From Elioraea tepida (GTDB taxonomy: Bacteria > Pseudomonadota > Alphaproteobacteria > Acetobacterales > Acetobacteraceae), in assembly GCF_019203965.1 (NCBI RefSeq), contig NZ_CP076448.1, positions 62,001-126,000 on the forward strand: a stretch of DNA of 64,000 bases, given 5' to 3'. The position numbers were made by a program, and so were the translations under genes. The notes beneath the pieces were generated by a model. It saw only the letters and a program-made list of their open reading frames with translations. It was not told the origin of the DNA and searched no databases. Positions 48,566-58,264 of this stretch are shown piece after piece; positions within the stretch are counted from its first letter, which is position 1, and every line of letters begins with the position of its first letter.

Positions 48566-49858
48566 CTACAGGGCCTCGATCCGCAAAAGGGTCGGCGGCG
48601 CGATCACCGAATCGAGCGCGCCGATCCGGGCGAGGGCCGCGGCCATCGCCGCCTCGCGGCAGATATGCGTGGTCAACACCACCGGAACCGCCTCGCCCGG
48701 GCTTCGGCCGCGCTGCAGCATGCTCTCGAGGCTGACCGAATGGTCGCGGAGGATCGCCGAGATATCGGCGATCACGCCCGGGCGATCGACCACCATCAGG
48801 CGGAGATAGTAGGCCCCCTCGCGCTCGGTGATCGGCACCGCAGGCTCGGCGGAGAGCAGCGACGCGGCCATGCCGAAGGGAGGCGTGTGACGACCGCGGG
48901 CGATGTCGATCAGGTCGGCGACGATCGCCGAAGCCGTCGGGCCTGCGCCGGCGCCGCGGCCCTCGAGCAGAACGCGGCCGACGAAATCGCCCTCGAACGC
49001 GACCGCATTGAACACGCCCTCGACAGGCGCAAGCGGCGAAGTGACGGGAATCATCACCGGGTGGATCCGCGCCGACACGCCAGCGGCGGTGCGTTCGGCG
49101 ATGCCGAGAAGCTTGATCCGGTAGCCGAGCTCTCCGGCGAACGCGATGTCGAGAGCCGAAACCGAGCGTATCCCCTCGACATGCACCGAGCCGAAATCGA
49201 CCGGCCGGCCGAAGGCGAGGGCAGCGAGGATCGCGAGCTTGTGCGCGGCGTCGATCCCGTCGATGTCGAAGGACGGGTCGGCCTCGGCGTAGCCGAGACG
49301 CTGCGCCTCAGCGAGGGCTTCCGCGAACTCGCGCGCCTCGGCGCGCATCATCGTCAGGATGTAGTTGCAGGTTCCGTTGAGGATCCCGGCGACACGGGTG
49401 ATCCGGTTCGCCGCGAGCCCCTCGCGCAGCGCCTTGATCGCCGGAATGCCTCCGGCCACCGCCGCCTCGAACAGAAGCGGCGCCCCCGTCGCCTCGGCTT
49501 GGGCCGCGATCGCCGCGCCGTGCACCGCGAGCATCGCCTTGTTGGCCGTCACCACCGGCTTGCCGGCCGCAAGCGCCGCCTCGACCGAGGCCCGCGCCGG
49601 CCCATCCGCACCGCCGATCGCCTCGACGAAGACGTCCACCCCCGGGTCGGTCGCGAGCGCCACCGGGTCCTCGAACCAGCGCAGGCCCGCGAGCGGGACG
49701 CCGCGATCGCGGCCACGGTCGCGCGCCGAGACGGCGGTGACGGTGATGGGGCGCCCGGCGCGCGCGGCGATCAGCTCGGCGTTGGCGCGCAGAAGCGCGA
49801 GCGTGCCGCCGCCGACCGTCCCGAGCCCGGCGAGCCCGACCGAAAGCGGGTGCGCCAT
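48566..49858 (-). CDS. hom: Homoserine dehydrogenase
   Basis: 430 residues. The NAD(P) Rossmann loop is GLAGLGTVGGGTLALL; the conserved catalytic segment is ILNGTCNYILTMM, followed by GYAEADPSFDIDGIDAAHKL. A C-terminal ACT domain (LRLMVVDRPGVIADISAIL) indicates feedback control, usually by threonine. It reduces aspartate semialdehyde to homoserine for threonine, methionine and isoleucine. Its start overlaps the stop of the upstream aminotransferase gene by one base. Confidence 0.96.
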   Translation of the reverse strand: MAHPLSVGLAGLGTVGGGTLALLRANAELIAARAGRPITVTAVSARDRGRDRGVPLAGLRWFEDPVALATDPGVDVFVEAIGGADGPARASVEAALAAGKPVVTANKAMLAVHGAAIAAQAEATGAPLLFEAAVAGGIPAIKALREGLAANRITRVAGILNGTCNYILTMMRAEAREFAEALAEAQRLGYAEADPSFDIDGIDAAHKLAILAALAFGRPVDFGSVHVEGIRSVSALDIAFAGELGYRIKLLGIAERTAAGVSARIHPVMIPVTSPLAPVEGVFNAVAFEGDFVGRVLLEGRGAGAGPTASAIVADLIDIARGRHTPPFGMAASLLSAEPAVPITEREGAYYLRLMVVDRPGVIADISAILRDHSVSLESMLQRGRSPGEAVPVVLTTHICREAAMAAALARIGALDSVIAPPTLLRIEAL

Positions 49859-51105
49859 CAGGCCGCGTCCTCCACACCTTGCGCGGCCGGCTCCGCTTCG
49901 GCGCGCTCCGGAGCGTTCGTTCCCTGCAGGAAGGCGCGGATCGACCGGCAGGCCTGGCGGATCCGGTGCGTGTTCTCGACGAGCGCGATCCGCACGTGCC
50001 CGTCTCCGTGCTCGCCAAAGCCCACACCGGGGCTGACCGCCACCTTCGCCTTCTCGAGCAGGAGCTTGGCGAAGCCAAGCGAGCCGAGCGAGGCGAACCG
50101 CTCGGGGATCGGCGCCCAGGCGAACATCGAGGCTTCCGGTGTGGGGAGGTGCCAGCCCGCGGCCGCAAGGCCGCGCAGCAGAACGTCGCGCCGCTCGCGG
50201 TAGAGCGCGCGCACCTCCGCGACACAGTCCTGCGGGCCGTTCAGCGCCGCGACAGAGGCGATCTGGATCGGTGCGAAGGCGCCATAGTCGAGATAGGACT
50301 TCATGCGCGCGAGGGCGGCGATCAGCTTCGGGTTGCCGGCTGCGAAGCCGATCCGCCAGCCGGCCATCGAATAGGTCTTCGACATCGAGGTGAACTCCAC
50401 CGTCACCTCCTTCGCGCCGGGGACGGCGAGCACCGAGGGCGGCGGCGTGTCGCCGAAATAGATCTCGGCATAGGCGAGGTCGCTGATGATGTAGATGCCC
50501 TCCCGGCGCGCGAAGGCGACGAGCTCGCGGTAGAAGTCAAGCGTGGTGGTCAGCGCCGTGGGGTTGGAGGGGAAGTTGACGATCAGCGCCGTCGGCTTCG
50601 GCACGGAGTGGATCACGGCACGATGCAGAGCGCGCAGCATCTCCTCGCCCGGCTGGTGCGGGATCGAGCGCACGGCAGCGCCCGCGATGACGAAGCCGAA
50701 CTGGTGGATCGGGTAGGAGGGGTTCGGCACGAGGATCACGTCACCCGGGCTCGTGATCGCCGAGGCGAGGTTCGCAAGCCCCTCCTTCGAGCCGAGCGTG
50801 ACGCAGATCTCAGTCTCCGGGTCGAGCCCGACGCCGAAGCGTCGGTCGTAGTAGGCGGCGACGGCGCGCCGAAGCCCGGGGATCCCCTTCGAGACCGAGT
50901 AGCGATGGGTGCGCGGGTCCTGCACCGCCTCGATCAGCTTCGCCACGACATGCGGCGGCGCGCCGCTGTCGGGATTGCCCATGCCGAGATCGATGATGTC
51001 CTCGCCGCGTGCGCGCGCCTCCGCCTTGAGCCGGTTCACCTCAGCGAAGACGTAAGGCGGCAGGCGTCGGATCCGGTGGAACTCGGTGCTCGGCTCGGCT
51101 CGCAT
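49858..51105 (-). CDS. Class I aminotransferase (AlaC / LL-diaminopimelate aminotransferase-like)
   Basis: 415 residues of fold-type I. The PLP lysine lies in TSMSKTYSMAGWRIGF. Other family features are DLGMGNPDSGAPPHV, the Asn in VNFPSNPTALT and the C-terminal Arg in HVRIALVENTHRI. The sequence fits the AlaC-like branch often labelled LL-diaminopimelate aminotransferase in alphaproteobacteria, and pyruvate/alanine transamination is at least as likely. It forms an operon with hom. Confidence 0.88.
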   Translation of the reverse strand: MRAEPSTEFHRIRRLPPYVFAEVNRLKAEARARGEDIIDLGMGNPDSGAPPHVVAKLIEAVQDPRTHRYSVSKGIPGLRRAVAAYYDRRFGVGLDPETEICVTLGSKEGLANLASAITSPGDVILVPNPSYPIHQFGFVIAGAAVRSIPHQPGEEMLRALHRAVIHSVPKPTALIVNFPSNPTALTTTLDFYRELVAFARREGIYIISDLAYAEIYFGDTPPPSVLAVPGAKEVTVEFTSMSKTYSMAGWRIGFAAGNPKLIAALARMKSYLDYGAFAPIQIASVAALNGPQDCVAEVRALYRERRDVLLRGLAAAGWHLPTPEASMFAWAPIPERFASLGSLGFAKLLLEKAKVAVSPGVGFGEHGDGHVRIALVENTHRIRQACRSIRAFLQGTNAPERAEAEPAAQGVEDAA

Positions 51106-51198
51106 CGGGGTTGGCCTCTGGCGCAGGGCGTCGGCGTAGCCTGCACCGCCGCCTCTGTCGAGAGAGCCGGGCGCGACCCCGAGTCGCGCCCCCCTCCG

Positions 51199-52290
51199 TC
51201 AGCGCGTGTATACCAGCCTGACCTCGGCGCCGCGACCGGCAGGTCCCGGCCGGGCGGAACCGCCGAGCTCGATCCGCTCGGCCGGCACGCCGGCCTCCCT
51301 CAGCGCCTCCGCCACTGCTCGTGCGCGCGCGAGCGGCAGGTCGAGCGCGCGCCCTTCGCCCGGCGCGTCGGCGAAGCCCGTCACCTGGAAGATCGCGGCG
51401 TTCCCACGCGACGCAAGCCGCGCGAGGATTGCCCGCTCCGCTGGAAGAAGCGTCGCTGAGCCCGGGAGGAAGCCGAGCGCGTAGCCGGCGCCCGCGGCCG
51501 CGGCGCGAGGTCCAGGCGCGAGGGCGGTCCGGTCGACCACGACGGAGGGCTCGGCTGGGGAGGGGGAAGAGGCGCGACCCATCTCATCAGGCGGCTGCGG
51601 GACAGGGGCTGGTGCCGTCGTCGCAGCGCGCGGCTCGGCCGGAGGCAGCAGGGTGGCCGGATCGGCAGAGACGAGGGCGGGTGGGGGGGGCGGCGGCGCG
51701 GCCTCCAGCGTTCGGGCACGCGCGGGCATCTCCTCCGGCATGGCCGTTGGCGGGGGAGGTGCAAGCGGCTCGATCGTGATCGGCGTGATCGGCGCCCTTT
51801 CGACCCGGCCGGGCGCCGGCAGAGCCGGTTGCGGGCCGGGCGGTGCGGCTTCGGGCGCGGCCCGGGGTGCCCCCGCGATCGGGAGCGGCGGCGGGGAGGG
51901 AGGCAACAGCGGCAGGGCCTCATCCTGGGCCGCTCCCAGGATGGTCGCCGCCCCGCCCGACAGCAGGGCCGAGCGGGAGGCCGATGCCTCGGGGGCGCGC
52001 GGCAGGGCAGGCGGCGCCGGCTGGCCGACATAGCGGGCGTTCGCACGGTCGGCGACCAGCGCCTCCGCCAGCGCCTGCCGCGCGGCGGGAGGGGTGGTCT
52101 CGGGGCGCGCGGGAACGCTGCCGAGGTTCGGATAGGGCTCGCCGGCTCCTGGAACCGGCGGAAGGCTCGCCGTCGGTGCGCGGCCCGCGGCGAGCCGCGC
52201 CCGCTCGATCGGGTCGGGCCCGGAGCAGCCGGAAAAAAGAAGCAGCGCGCCGAAGGCTAGCGCGGCAACGACCCATGGCCACGCCGCCAC
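51199..52290 (-). CDS. OmpA-family lipoprotein with proline-rich linker
   Basis: 363 residues from a GTG start at 52290 preceded by CGGCAGGGG. The lipobox is ALLLFSGCSG, giving lipidation at a Cys about residue 22. About 210 residues of Ala/Pro-rich, low-complexity linker follow. A C-terminal OmpA-type peptidoglycan-binding domain then begins ALGFLPGSATLLPAERAIL and includes FQVTGFADAPGEGRALDLPL and ARARAVAEALREAGVPAERI. The frame is open further upstream but overlaps the phaC promoter and gene, so that extension was rejected. It probably anchors outer membrane to cell wall. Confidence 0.8.
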   Translation of the reverse strand: MAAWPWVVAALAFGALLLFSGCSGPDPIERARLAAGRAPTASLPPVPGAGEPYPNLGSVPARPETTPPAARQALAEALVADRANARYVGQPAPPALPRAPEASASRSALLSGGAATILGAAQDEALPLLPPSPPPLPIAGAPRAAPEAAPPGPQPALPAPGRVERAPITPITIEPLAPPPPTAMPEEMPARARTLEAAPPPPPPALVSADPATLLPPAEPRAATTAPAPVPQPPDEMGRASSPSPAEPSVVVDRTALAPGPRAAAAGAGYALGFLPGSATLLPAERAILARLASRGNAAIFQVTGFADAPGEGRALDLPLARARAVAEALREAGVPAERIELGGSARPGPAGRGAEVRLVYTR

Positions 52291-52417
52291 GCACCCCTGC
52301 CGGAGGCTCGCTTGATCGCCCCTGGCACGCGCTCTAGGGTCCCGGAACGTCACCGCTGCCGGGACCGACGCCGCTCGCCGCCCCTCGCGCGGTTCCGCTC
52401 CAGAGAGGAAACCTGTC

Positions 52418-54214
52418 ATGGCCGATGACAAGGCCGCTCCGTCCTTCAAGCTTCCCGACCCGGCGATGTTGAGCCGAAACATGGCCGACATCGCAAGCCG
52501 CAGCCAGCGCATCGTGCTCGAGTTCCTGAAGCGCCAGGGCGACGACGCGCTTCCCGGCTTCGACCCGACGAGCATCGGCAGCGCCTTCCTCGAGATGACG
52601 GCGCGGATGATGGCCAACCCGGCCAAGCTCGTCCAGGCGCAGCTCGGCTTCTGGCAGGACTACATGCTGCTGTGGCACAACACCGCGCGCCGGCTGATGG
52701 GAGAGACGCCCGAGCCGGTGGTCTCCCCCGCACCGGGTGACCGACGCTTCAAGCACGAGGACTGGCACGAGAACGAGGTCTTCGACTTCATCAAGCAGAG
52801 CTATCTGCTCTCGGCCCGCTGGATCCAGAAGGTGGTGAAGGAGGTCGAGGGGCTCGACGACCGAACGGCGCAGAAGGTCGATTTCTACACGCGCCAGTTT
52901 GTCGATGCGATGGCGCCCTCGAACTTCCTGCTCACCAACCCCGAGGTGCTGCGCCGAACCGTCGAGACGGGGGGCGAGAACCTGGTGCGCGGCCTGAACA
53001 ACCTGCTTGCCGATCTCGAGCGGGGCAAGGGCAAGCTGCAGATCCGGATGACCGACTACGAGGCGTTCAAGGTCGGCGAGAACATCGCCACAACGCCCGG
53101 ATCGATCGTCTATCAGAACGATCTGATGCAGCTGATACAGTATGCGCCCACCACCGAGAAGGTGCTGAAGCGCCCGCTCCTGATCATCCCGCCCTGGATC
53201 AACAAGTACTACATCCTTGATCTGCGCCCGAAGAACAGCTTCATCCGCTGGGCGGTGGCGCAGGGCCACACCGTGTTCGTCATCTCCTGGGTCAACCCCG
53301 ACGAGCGGCTCGCCGAGAAGAGCTTCGGCGACTACATGCTCGAAGGCCCTCTTGCCGCTCTCGATGCCATCGCCAAGGCGACGGGCGAGCGCGGCGTGAA
53401 CGCGATCGGTTACTGCATCGGCGGCACGCTGATGGCCTGCACGCTCGCCTGGATGGCGGCGAAGCGCGATACGCGGATCAAGAGCGCCACCTTCCTTACC
53501 ACCATGATCGACTTCGCCGAGGCGGGCGAGCTCGCGGTCTTCATCGACGAGGAGCAGCTCAAGGCGATGGAAGAAAAGATGGAGAAGCGCGGCTATCACG
53601 ACGGCCACGAGATGGCGGTGACCTTCAACATGCTCCGCGCCAACGACCTGATCTGGTCGTTCGTCGTGAACAACTACCTGCTCGGGCAGGAGCCGTTCCC
53701 CTTCGACCTGCTCTACTGGAACTCGGACTCGACGCGCATGCCCGCGCGCATGCACAGCTTCTACCTGCGCCAGATGTACCAGCGGAACCTCCTCGTGGTT
53801 CCGGGCGGCATCGAGCTCGAGGGAGTGAAGCTCGACCTCAGGAAGATTTCGGTACCGTGCTATTTTCTCTCGACGCGCGAGGACCACATCGCGCCGTGGA
53901 AGAGCACGTACAAGGCGACCCAGATCTACAAAGGGCCGAAGCGCTTCGTTCTCGCAGCCTCGGGCCACATCGCGGGCGTGGTCAACCCGCCCGAAGCGGG
54001 CAAGTACAGCCATTGGATCAACCCCGAGCTTCCGCCCTCGCCGGACGAATGGTTCGCCGGCGCGACCGAGCTTGCCGGCTCCTGGTGGCCCGACTGGCAG
54101 CGCTGGGTCTCAGCGCTTGCACCGGCCAAGGTGCCTGCGCGCACCCCTGGCGATCGCGACCTTGCGGTGATCGAGCCGGCACCCGGCAGCTACGTGAAGG
54201 TGCAGGCGAACTGA
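52418..54214 (+). CDS. phaC: Class I poly(3-hydroxyalkanoate) synthase
   Basis: 598 residues, typical of class I PhaC. The lipase-like box with the catalytic Cys is NAIGYCIGGTLMACTLAW. The catalytic Asp lies in FLSTREDHIAPWKSTY and the His in LAASGHIAGVVNPP. The N-terminal PhaC domain is present (WQDYMLLWHNTARRLMGE). It polymerises 3-hydroxyacyl-CoA into storage granules. It is divergent from the OmpA-like gene; phaA/B and phasin genes are not in the window. Confidence 0.96.
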   Translation: MADDKAAPSFKLPDPAMLSRNMADIASRSQRIVLEFLKRQGDDALPGFDPTSIGSAFLEMTARMMANPAKLVQAQLGFWQDYMLLWHNTARRLMGETPEPVVSPAPGDRRFKHEDWHENEVFDFIKQSYLLSARWIQKVVKEVEGLDDRTAQKVDFYTRQFVDAMAPSNFLLTNPEVLRRTVETGGENLVRGLNNLLADLERGKGKLQIRMTDYEAFKVGENIATTPGSIVYQNDLMQLIQYAPTTEKVLKRPLLIIPPWINKYYILDLRPKNSFIRWAVAQGHTVFVISWVNPDERLAEKSFGDYMLEGPLAALDAIAKATGERGVNAIGYCIGGTLMACTLAWMAAKRDTRIKSATFLTTMIDFAEAGELAVFIDEEQLKAMEEKMEKRGYHDGHEMAVTFNMLRANDLIWSFVVNNYLLGQEPFPFDLLYWNSDSTRMPARMHSFYLRQMYQRNLLVVPGGIELEGVKLDLRKISVPCYFLSTREDHIAPWKSTYKATQIYKGPKRFVLAASGHIAGVVNPPEAGKYSHWINPELPPSPDEWFAGATELAGSWWPDWQRWVSALAPAKVPARTPGDRDLAVIEPAPGSYVKVQAN

Positions 54215-54307
54215 TCCCGCCGGCAGGACCGGCGCGGTGACGCGCCTCGCCCGGGGCGCTATCCTTGTCAAGGCGTCGCCAAGCCTCGGGCAGAGCGGCC
54301 GCGAGGA

Positions 54308-55624
54308 ATGGGGCCGATGGACGTCGCGCTCGAGATCCTCATCATCGCCCTCCTGATCGCCGTCAACGGTCTGCTTGCGATGAGCGAGCTTGCCGTCGTC
54401 TCCTCGCGCAAGGCGCGGCTTCGGGCGATGGCGCGGAAGGGGGTGCGCGGCGCGGCTGCGGCGCTCGCCCTCGCCGAGGACCCGCAGCGCTTCCTGCCCA
54501 CGGTCCAGGTCGGCATCACCCTCGTCGGCGTGCTCGCTGGCGCCGTCGGCGGAGCGACCCTCGCCTTCCGCCTCGGCGCCCTGCTCGATGACCTCGTCTT
54601 CCTCGCGCCGCATGGCGCGACGGTGGCCTTCGCGCTTGTGGTCGCGACCATCACGCTCGCCTCGATCGTGCTCGGCGAGATCGTTCCGAAAACGCTGGCG
54701 CTGCGGCGGCCGGAACCGCTCGCCGCCGCCACCGCTCCTCTTCTGGCCGCGCTCGCGCGACTCGCGGGCCCGGCGGTGTGGCTTCTGCAGTCGCTCTCCG
54801 GCGCCGTGCTCCGTCTGTTCGGCACGGCGAAGCCGGCCGAGACCGCGATCACCGAGGAGGAGGTGAAGGCGCTCGTGCAGGAGAGCGCCGCCGCGGGCGT
54901 GATCGAGCAGGAGGAGCGGCACATGATCGAGCGCGTGCTGCGGCTTGCCGATCGTTCCGTGCGGGCGGTGATGACGCCGCGGACGGAGGTGGCCTGGCTC
55001 GACCGTTCCGACCCGCCAGGCGAGATCGCCGCACGGATCCGCGCCCTGCCACCTACGCGGCTCGTCGTGTGCGAGGGCACGCTCGACAACGTGATTGGCG
55101 TCGTCCGTGCCAAGGACCTGCTCGATCAGCTGCTCGCGGGAGAGGCGCTTAACCTCGATGCCGCCCTGCGACGCCCGCCAGCGCTTCCCGACACCATGAG
55201 CGTGCTCGCAGCACTCGAGATCCTGCGCAACGAGCCGCTCGGCCTCGCGCTCGTGGTAGACGAGTACGGGAGTTTCGAAGGCGTGGTGACCGCCGCCGAC
55301 ATGCTCGCTGCGATAGTCGGCGAGCTCGCCGCCGGCGCGGGCGAGGAGGCGCCCACCTGCACCCGTCGCGCCGACGGCTCCTGGCTCATGGACGGGATGT
55401 TGCCGGCGGACGAGGTGCGCTCCCGCCTCGGCCTCGCCTCGCTGCCTGACGAAGGCGAGTACAACACGCTCGGCGGCATGATCCTCACTCTTGCCGGGCG
55501 GATCCCCGCCGAGGGCGACCAGGTGATCTGGCAGGACCACGTGTTCGAGATCGTCGACATGGACGGTCGTCGGATCGACAAGGTGATCGTCCGCCCCGCT
55601 CCCTCCGCTGTGCCGGACGTCTGA
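54308..55624 (+). CDS. CNNM/CorC-HlyC family membrane protein
   Basis: 438 residues. The DUF21/CNNM membrane domain (about three to four helices, VNGLLAMSELAVVSSRKARL, SIVLGEIVPKTLALRRPEP) is followed by a CBS pair (RAVMTPRTEVAWLDR, LALVVDEYGSFEGVVTAADM). A C-terminal CorC_HlyC domain (YNTLGGMILTLAGRIPAEGD) completes it. These proteins are annotated as hemolysin-like, but current knowledge favours Mg/Co or other divalent cation efflux. It follows phaC by 93 bases on the same strand. Confidence 0.92.
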   Translation: MGPMDVALEILIIALLIAVNGLLAMSELAVVSSRKARLRAMARKGVRGAAAALALAEDPQRFLPTVQVGITLVGVLAGAVGGATLAFRLGALLDDLVFLAPHGATVAFALVVATITLASIVLGEIVPKTLALRRPEPLAAATAPLLAALARLAGPAVWLLQSLSGAVLRLFGTAKPAETAITEEEVKALVQESAAAGVIEQEERHMIERVLRLADRSVRAVMTPRTEVAWLDRSDPPGEIAARIRALPPTRLVVCEGTLDNVIGVVRAKDLLDQLLAGEALNLDAALRRPPALPDTMSVLAALEILRNEPLGLALVVDEYGSFEGVVTAADMLAAIVGELAAGAGEEAPTCTRRADGSWLMDGMLPADEVRSRLGLASLPDEGEYNTLGGMILTLAGRIPAEGDQVIWQDHVFEIVDMDGRRIDKVIVRPAPSAVPDV

Positions 55625-55777
55625 CCCGTCGGCGCGCAGACCCGGCGCCGGAGAGCCTTCGCGGGCCGGCGCGCTAAGTGCGGCGCGCGCGGCGTCAGGG
55701 GGCCGGGCGTGCACGGTCGCCTGAGCAACAGGGCGGCAGCGTTTCCACGGTCGCGGAAACAGCTCTAGGCTCTGGAC

Positions 55778-56569
55778 TCATAAGCACCAAGTGACGGTTG
55801 CGGCGAGGTAGACGGCGCTGAGGAAGACGTCTGCGCGTCGGTCGTATCGCGTGGCGATACGTCGGAAATCCTTGAGGCGGCAGAAGACGCGCTCGATCAG
55901 GTTTCGCTTGCGCCAGGCGCTCCGGTCGAAGGGGTGGTGCTGGTTGCGGGTGGGGTTGTTCGGGATCACCGGCAGGATGCCGCGGGCGAGGAGGAAGCTG
56001 CGGATGCCGTTGCTGTCATAGGCAGCGTCGGCGATGCAGAGCTTGGCTGACGGCCAGGGAGCAAGCAGCGCCAGTGCCACTGGCGCATCGCCGTGCTGGC
56101 CGGCGGTCAGTTCGAAACCGATCGGGCGGCCAAGATGATCGGTCAGCGCGTGGATCTTGGTGGTCCGCCCGCCCCGCGGCGGGCCCCATCGCGGCTTGCC
56201 GCGATGGGTTCCGCGACCGCCCGATGGCTTGCGCGCGCTCCCCCCTTTTCCACCCCCGGCGCTGCGATGGGCCTTCACATGGCTGCTGTCGAGCAAAAGC
56301 TCGGCCGGCGGGCCGCCAGCCCTGGCGAGCGCGCGGAACACGCGCTGCCACACGCCCTTGGCTCTCCAGCGCACGAAACGGTTGTACAGCGTCTTGCGCG
56401 GACCGTAGACAGCCGGCGCATCGACCCACCGACCACCAGAGCGCAGCACATGGACGATGCCGCTGATCACACGCCGGTCATCCACCCGAGGCTTGCCGCG
56501 TCTCTCCGAAGGCAAGAGCGGCGCAAGCCGCCGCATCTGCGCCTCGCTCAGCCAAAACAGATCGCTCAT
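55778..56569 (-). CDS. IS5-family transposase (single frame, with altered internal segment)
   Basis: 263 residues from ATG 56569 (MSDLFWLSEAQMRRLAPLLP). DDE residues are visible as LLLDSSHVKAHRS, CIADAAYDSNG and RNLIERVFCRLKDFRR. Between GGGKGG and GGRTTK the expected SAPQAIGRSR-type sequence is replaced by a longer segment. One base is missing (in the sequence for SAPQ) and a 37-bp palindrome is inserted, together adding 36 bases and restoring the frame. The result is a continuous protein with 12 extra residues and about seven changed ones. Activity is uncertain. Confidence 0.85.
   Translation of the reverse strand: MSDLFWLSEAQMRRLAPLLPSERRGKPRVDDRRVISGIVHVLRSGGRWVDAPAVYGPRKTLYNRFVRWRAKGVWQRVFRALARAGGPPAELLLDSSHVKAHRSAGGGKGGSARKPSGGRGTHRGKPRWGPPRGGRTTKIHALTDHLGRPIGFELTAGQHGDAPVALALLAPWPSAKLCIADAAYDSNGIRSFLLARGILPVIPNNPTRNQHHPFDRSAWRKRNLIERVFCRLKDFRRIATRYDRRADVFLSAVYLAATVTWCL
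56179..56215. repeat. 37-bp palindromic insertion, copy A
   Basis: Compared with the normal transposase coding sequence, 37 bases are inserted. The core is a perfect 10-bp stem CCCATCGCGG/CCGCGATGGG with loop CTTG (56185-56208), flanked by a 2x2 internal mismatch and an outer GCGG/CCGC pair. CCGCG occurs on both sides (56174-56178 and 56211-56215), consistent with a 5-bp target duplication. A related 37-bp insertion is at 62763-62799. Confidence 0.7.
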
Positions 56570-56680
56570 CCCGGTTCCCCCCACCAGCAAGGGAACCACT
56601 TCGACACACACCCTCCCGCGCCGCTCAAAGAACTTCACAAGGGCGGACCCTGGGCTTCGGCCTGCCGCCGCGGCTTGCCG

Positions 56681-57179
56681 CTAAGTCATTGACTCATTGG
56701 AGCAGCAGTGGGAACCCAGAAGCGGAAATTCTCTGGCACCGCCTCTTCGCCTGGTCGCCTCCACAGCAGGCGGCATCAGGGTCGCTCGGCAGAAGCAGGC
56801 TCCAAGTCGCGAAGCCGACGAACCAATCTCGTCGCGCGTGGCGCGGAAGGCATCGGTCATTCGGACTTGTGCGGGATCAGCGATCGGCCAGTGCAGCGGC
56901 CGCACCGCCCCAGGTACGACCAGACAGACTTCATCGGCGCACAACGTGACAATCGGCCCGAACCGGGCGAGGTCGATATTCTCGGGCGCCTTGGGCCGGT
57001 GGCCCGCGATGTCGATGCCGATCTCCGCCATCACCGCGACGGCCAATGGATTCAGCGTGCTCGGCTTGGAGCCCGCGCTCGCGATCAGCCGTGCGGGCCC
57101 GAACCGGGCGCGCAAGGCCCTCCGCCATCTGGCTGCGAGCCGAGTTGGCGACGCAGAGAAAGAGAATGCCATCGCTCAT
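56681..57179 (-). pseudogene. arsC: Arsenate reductase ArsC (LMW-phosphatase type), frameshifted
   Basis: From ATG 57179 the P-loop is present (ILFLCVANSARSQMAEGLA, C-x5-R). After GLAR the frame breaks and the rest (IASAGSKPSTLNPLAVAVMA, DLARFGPIVTLCADEVC, DAFRATRDEIGS) continues in the next frame, so one base appears inserted around 57106. The tail after RDEIGS diverges from relatives and runs to 56681. It would reduce arsenate to arsenite for export by Acr3. It overlaps acr3 by 4 bases as the last ars gene. Confidence 0.82.
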
Positions 57180-58249
57180 CGCGCTGCCTGTGGCCGCTCG
57201 CCGAACCATCGGCGCCCGAGCCAGAGGGCGACGTTGACCAGCGCAATGAGCACGGGGACCTCGACCAGCGGACCGATCACGGTGGCGAAGGCGACCGGAG
57301 ACGTCAGGCCGAAGGTGGCGATCGCGACCGCGATGGCGAGCTCGAAATTGTTCGAGGCGGCGGTGAAGGCGATCGCGGTGGTGCGCGGATAGTCGGCCTC
57401 GATCAGTTTTCCCATCCAGAAGCTGACAATGAACATGATCACGAAGTAGAGTGCGAGCGGTACCGCGATGCGCGCGGCATCGAGCGGCAGCTTCAGCACG
57501 CTGCCGCCCTTGAGCGCGAACATCGCGACGATGGTGAACAGCAGCGCCACCAGCGTGATCGGAGCGATTCTCCGGATGAACTGCTGCTCGTACCAGGCCG
57601 CTCCCTTCGCCGGCAGCAGCAGTCGGCGGGTCAGATAGCCGGCCGCGAAGGGCAGGCCGAGATAGATCAGAACCGCCTCGGCGATCGTCCAGAATCCGAT
57701 ATCGACGACGCTGCCCTCGAGACCCATCAGGGACGGCAGCACCGCGAGGAAGAACCACGCATAGACGCTGAAGAACAGGATCTGGAAGACTGAGTTGAAG
57801 GCGACCAGGGCGGCCACGTACTGGTTGTTGCCGCCGGCGAGCTGGTTCCAGACGATCACCATGGCGATGCAGCGCGCGAGCCCGATCAGGATCACGCCCG
57901 TCATGTACTCCGGATGGTCACGCAGGAAGAGCACGGCGAGCGCGAACATCAGCAGCGGGCCGATGATCCAGTTCTGCACCAGCGAGAGCAACAGCACCCG
58001 CCAATCCTCGAACACGCGCGGCAGCTCCTCGTAGCGCACGCGCGCGAGCGGCGGGTACATCATCAGGATCAGCCCGAGCGCGATCGGCAGGTTGGTCGAT
58101 CCCAAAGACAGGCTGTCGAGAAGACGCGGCACCGCCGGAGCCGCCGAGCCGAGCGCAACGCCCGCCGCCATCGCGGCGAAGATCCAGAGCGTGAGATAGC
58201 GGTCGAGGAACGACAGGCGCTGCCGCGGCGATGCGGTCGGGGAACTCAT
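57176..58249 (-). CDS. acr3: Arsenite efflux transporter Acr3
   Basis: 357 residues with ten hydrophobic segments. ACR3 signatures include [20 protein letters not shown], with the conserved Cys, and [20 protein letters not shown], with the conserved Glu. It exports arsenite or antimonite across the inner membrane using the proton gradient. It is the middle gene of arsR-acr3-arsC, starting 15 bases after arsR. Confidence 0.95.
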   Translation of the reverse strand: MSSPTASPRQRLSFLDRYLTLWIFAAMAAGVALGSAAPAVPRLLDSLSLGSTNLPIALGLILMMYPPLARVRYEELPRVFEDWRVLLLSLVQNWIIGPLLMFALAVLFLRDHPEYMTGVILIGLARCIAMVIVWNQLAGGNNQYVAALVAFNSVFQILFFSVYAWFFLAVLPSLMGLEGSVVDIGFWTIAEAVLIYLGLPFAAGYLTRRLLLPAKGAAWYEQQFIRRIAPITLVALLFTIVAMFALKGGSVLKLPLDAARIAVPLALYFVIMFIVSFWMGKLIEADYPRTTAIAFTAASNNFELAIAVAIATFGLTSPVAFATVIGPLVEVPVLIALVNVALWLGRRWFGERPQAAR

Positions 58250-58264
58250 CTGCAGATCCTGCTG

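Larger units (their letters stand above)
55769..56655. mobile_element. IS5-family element, copy 1
   Basis: The left end starts GCTCTGGACTCATAA directly after a CTAG at 55765-55768, the preferred target of this IS group. The right end is less clear, placed near GGACCCTGGGC at about 56655, where no second CTAG is seen. It contains one transposase on the minus strand plus a 37-bp palindromic insertion. With copy 2 in opposite orientation it brackets the ars operon. Confidence 0.75.

Noticed and set aside
51199-52626. Longer version of the OmpA-like lipoprotein starting at 52626
   Set aside because: The extra N-terminus would overlap phaC on the other strand, lacks a signal, and would bury the lipobox about 130 residues into the protein.
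56664-56680. Third copy of the 37-bp palindrome beside arsC
   Set aside because: Only GCGG-CTTG-CCGC is shared; the diagnostic CCCATCG/CGATGGG arms are missing, so it is probably coincidental.
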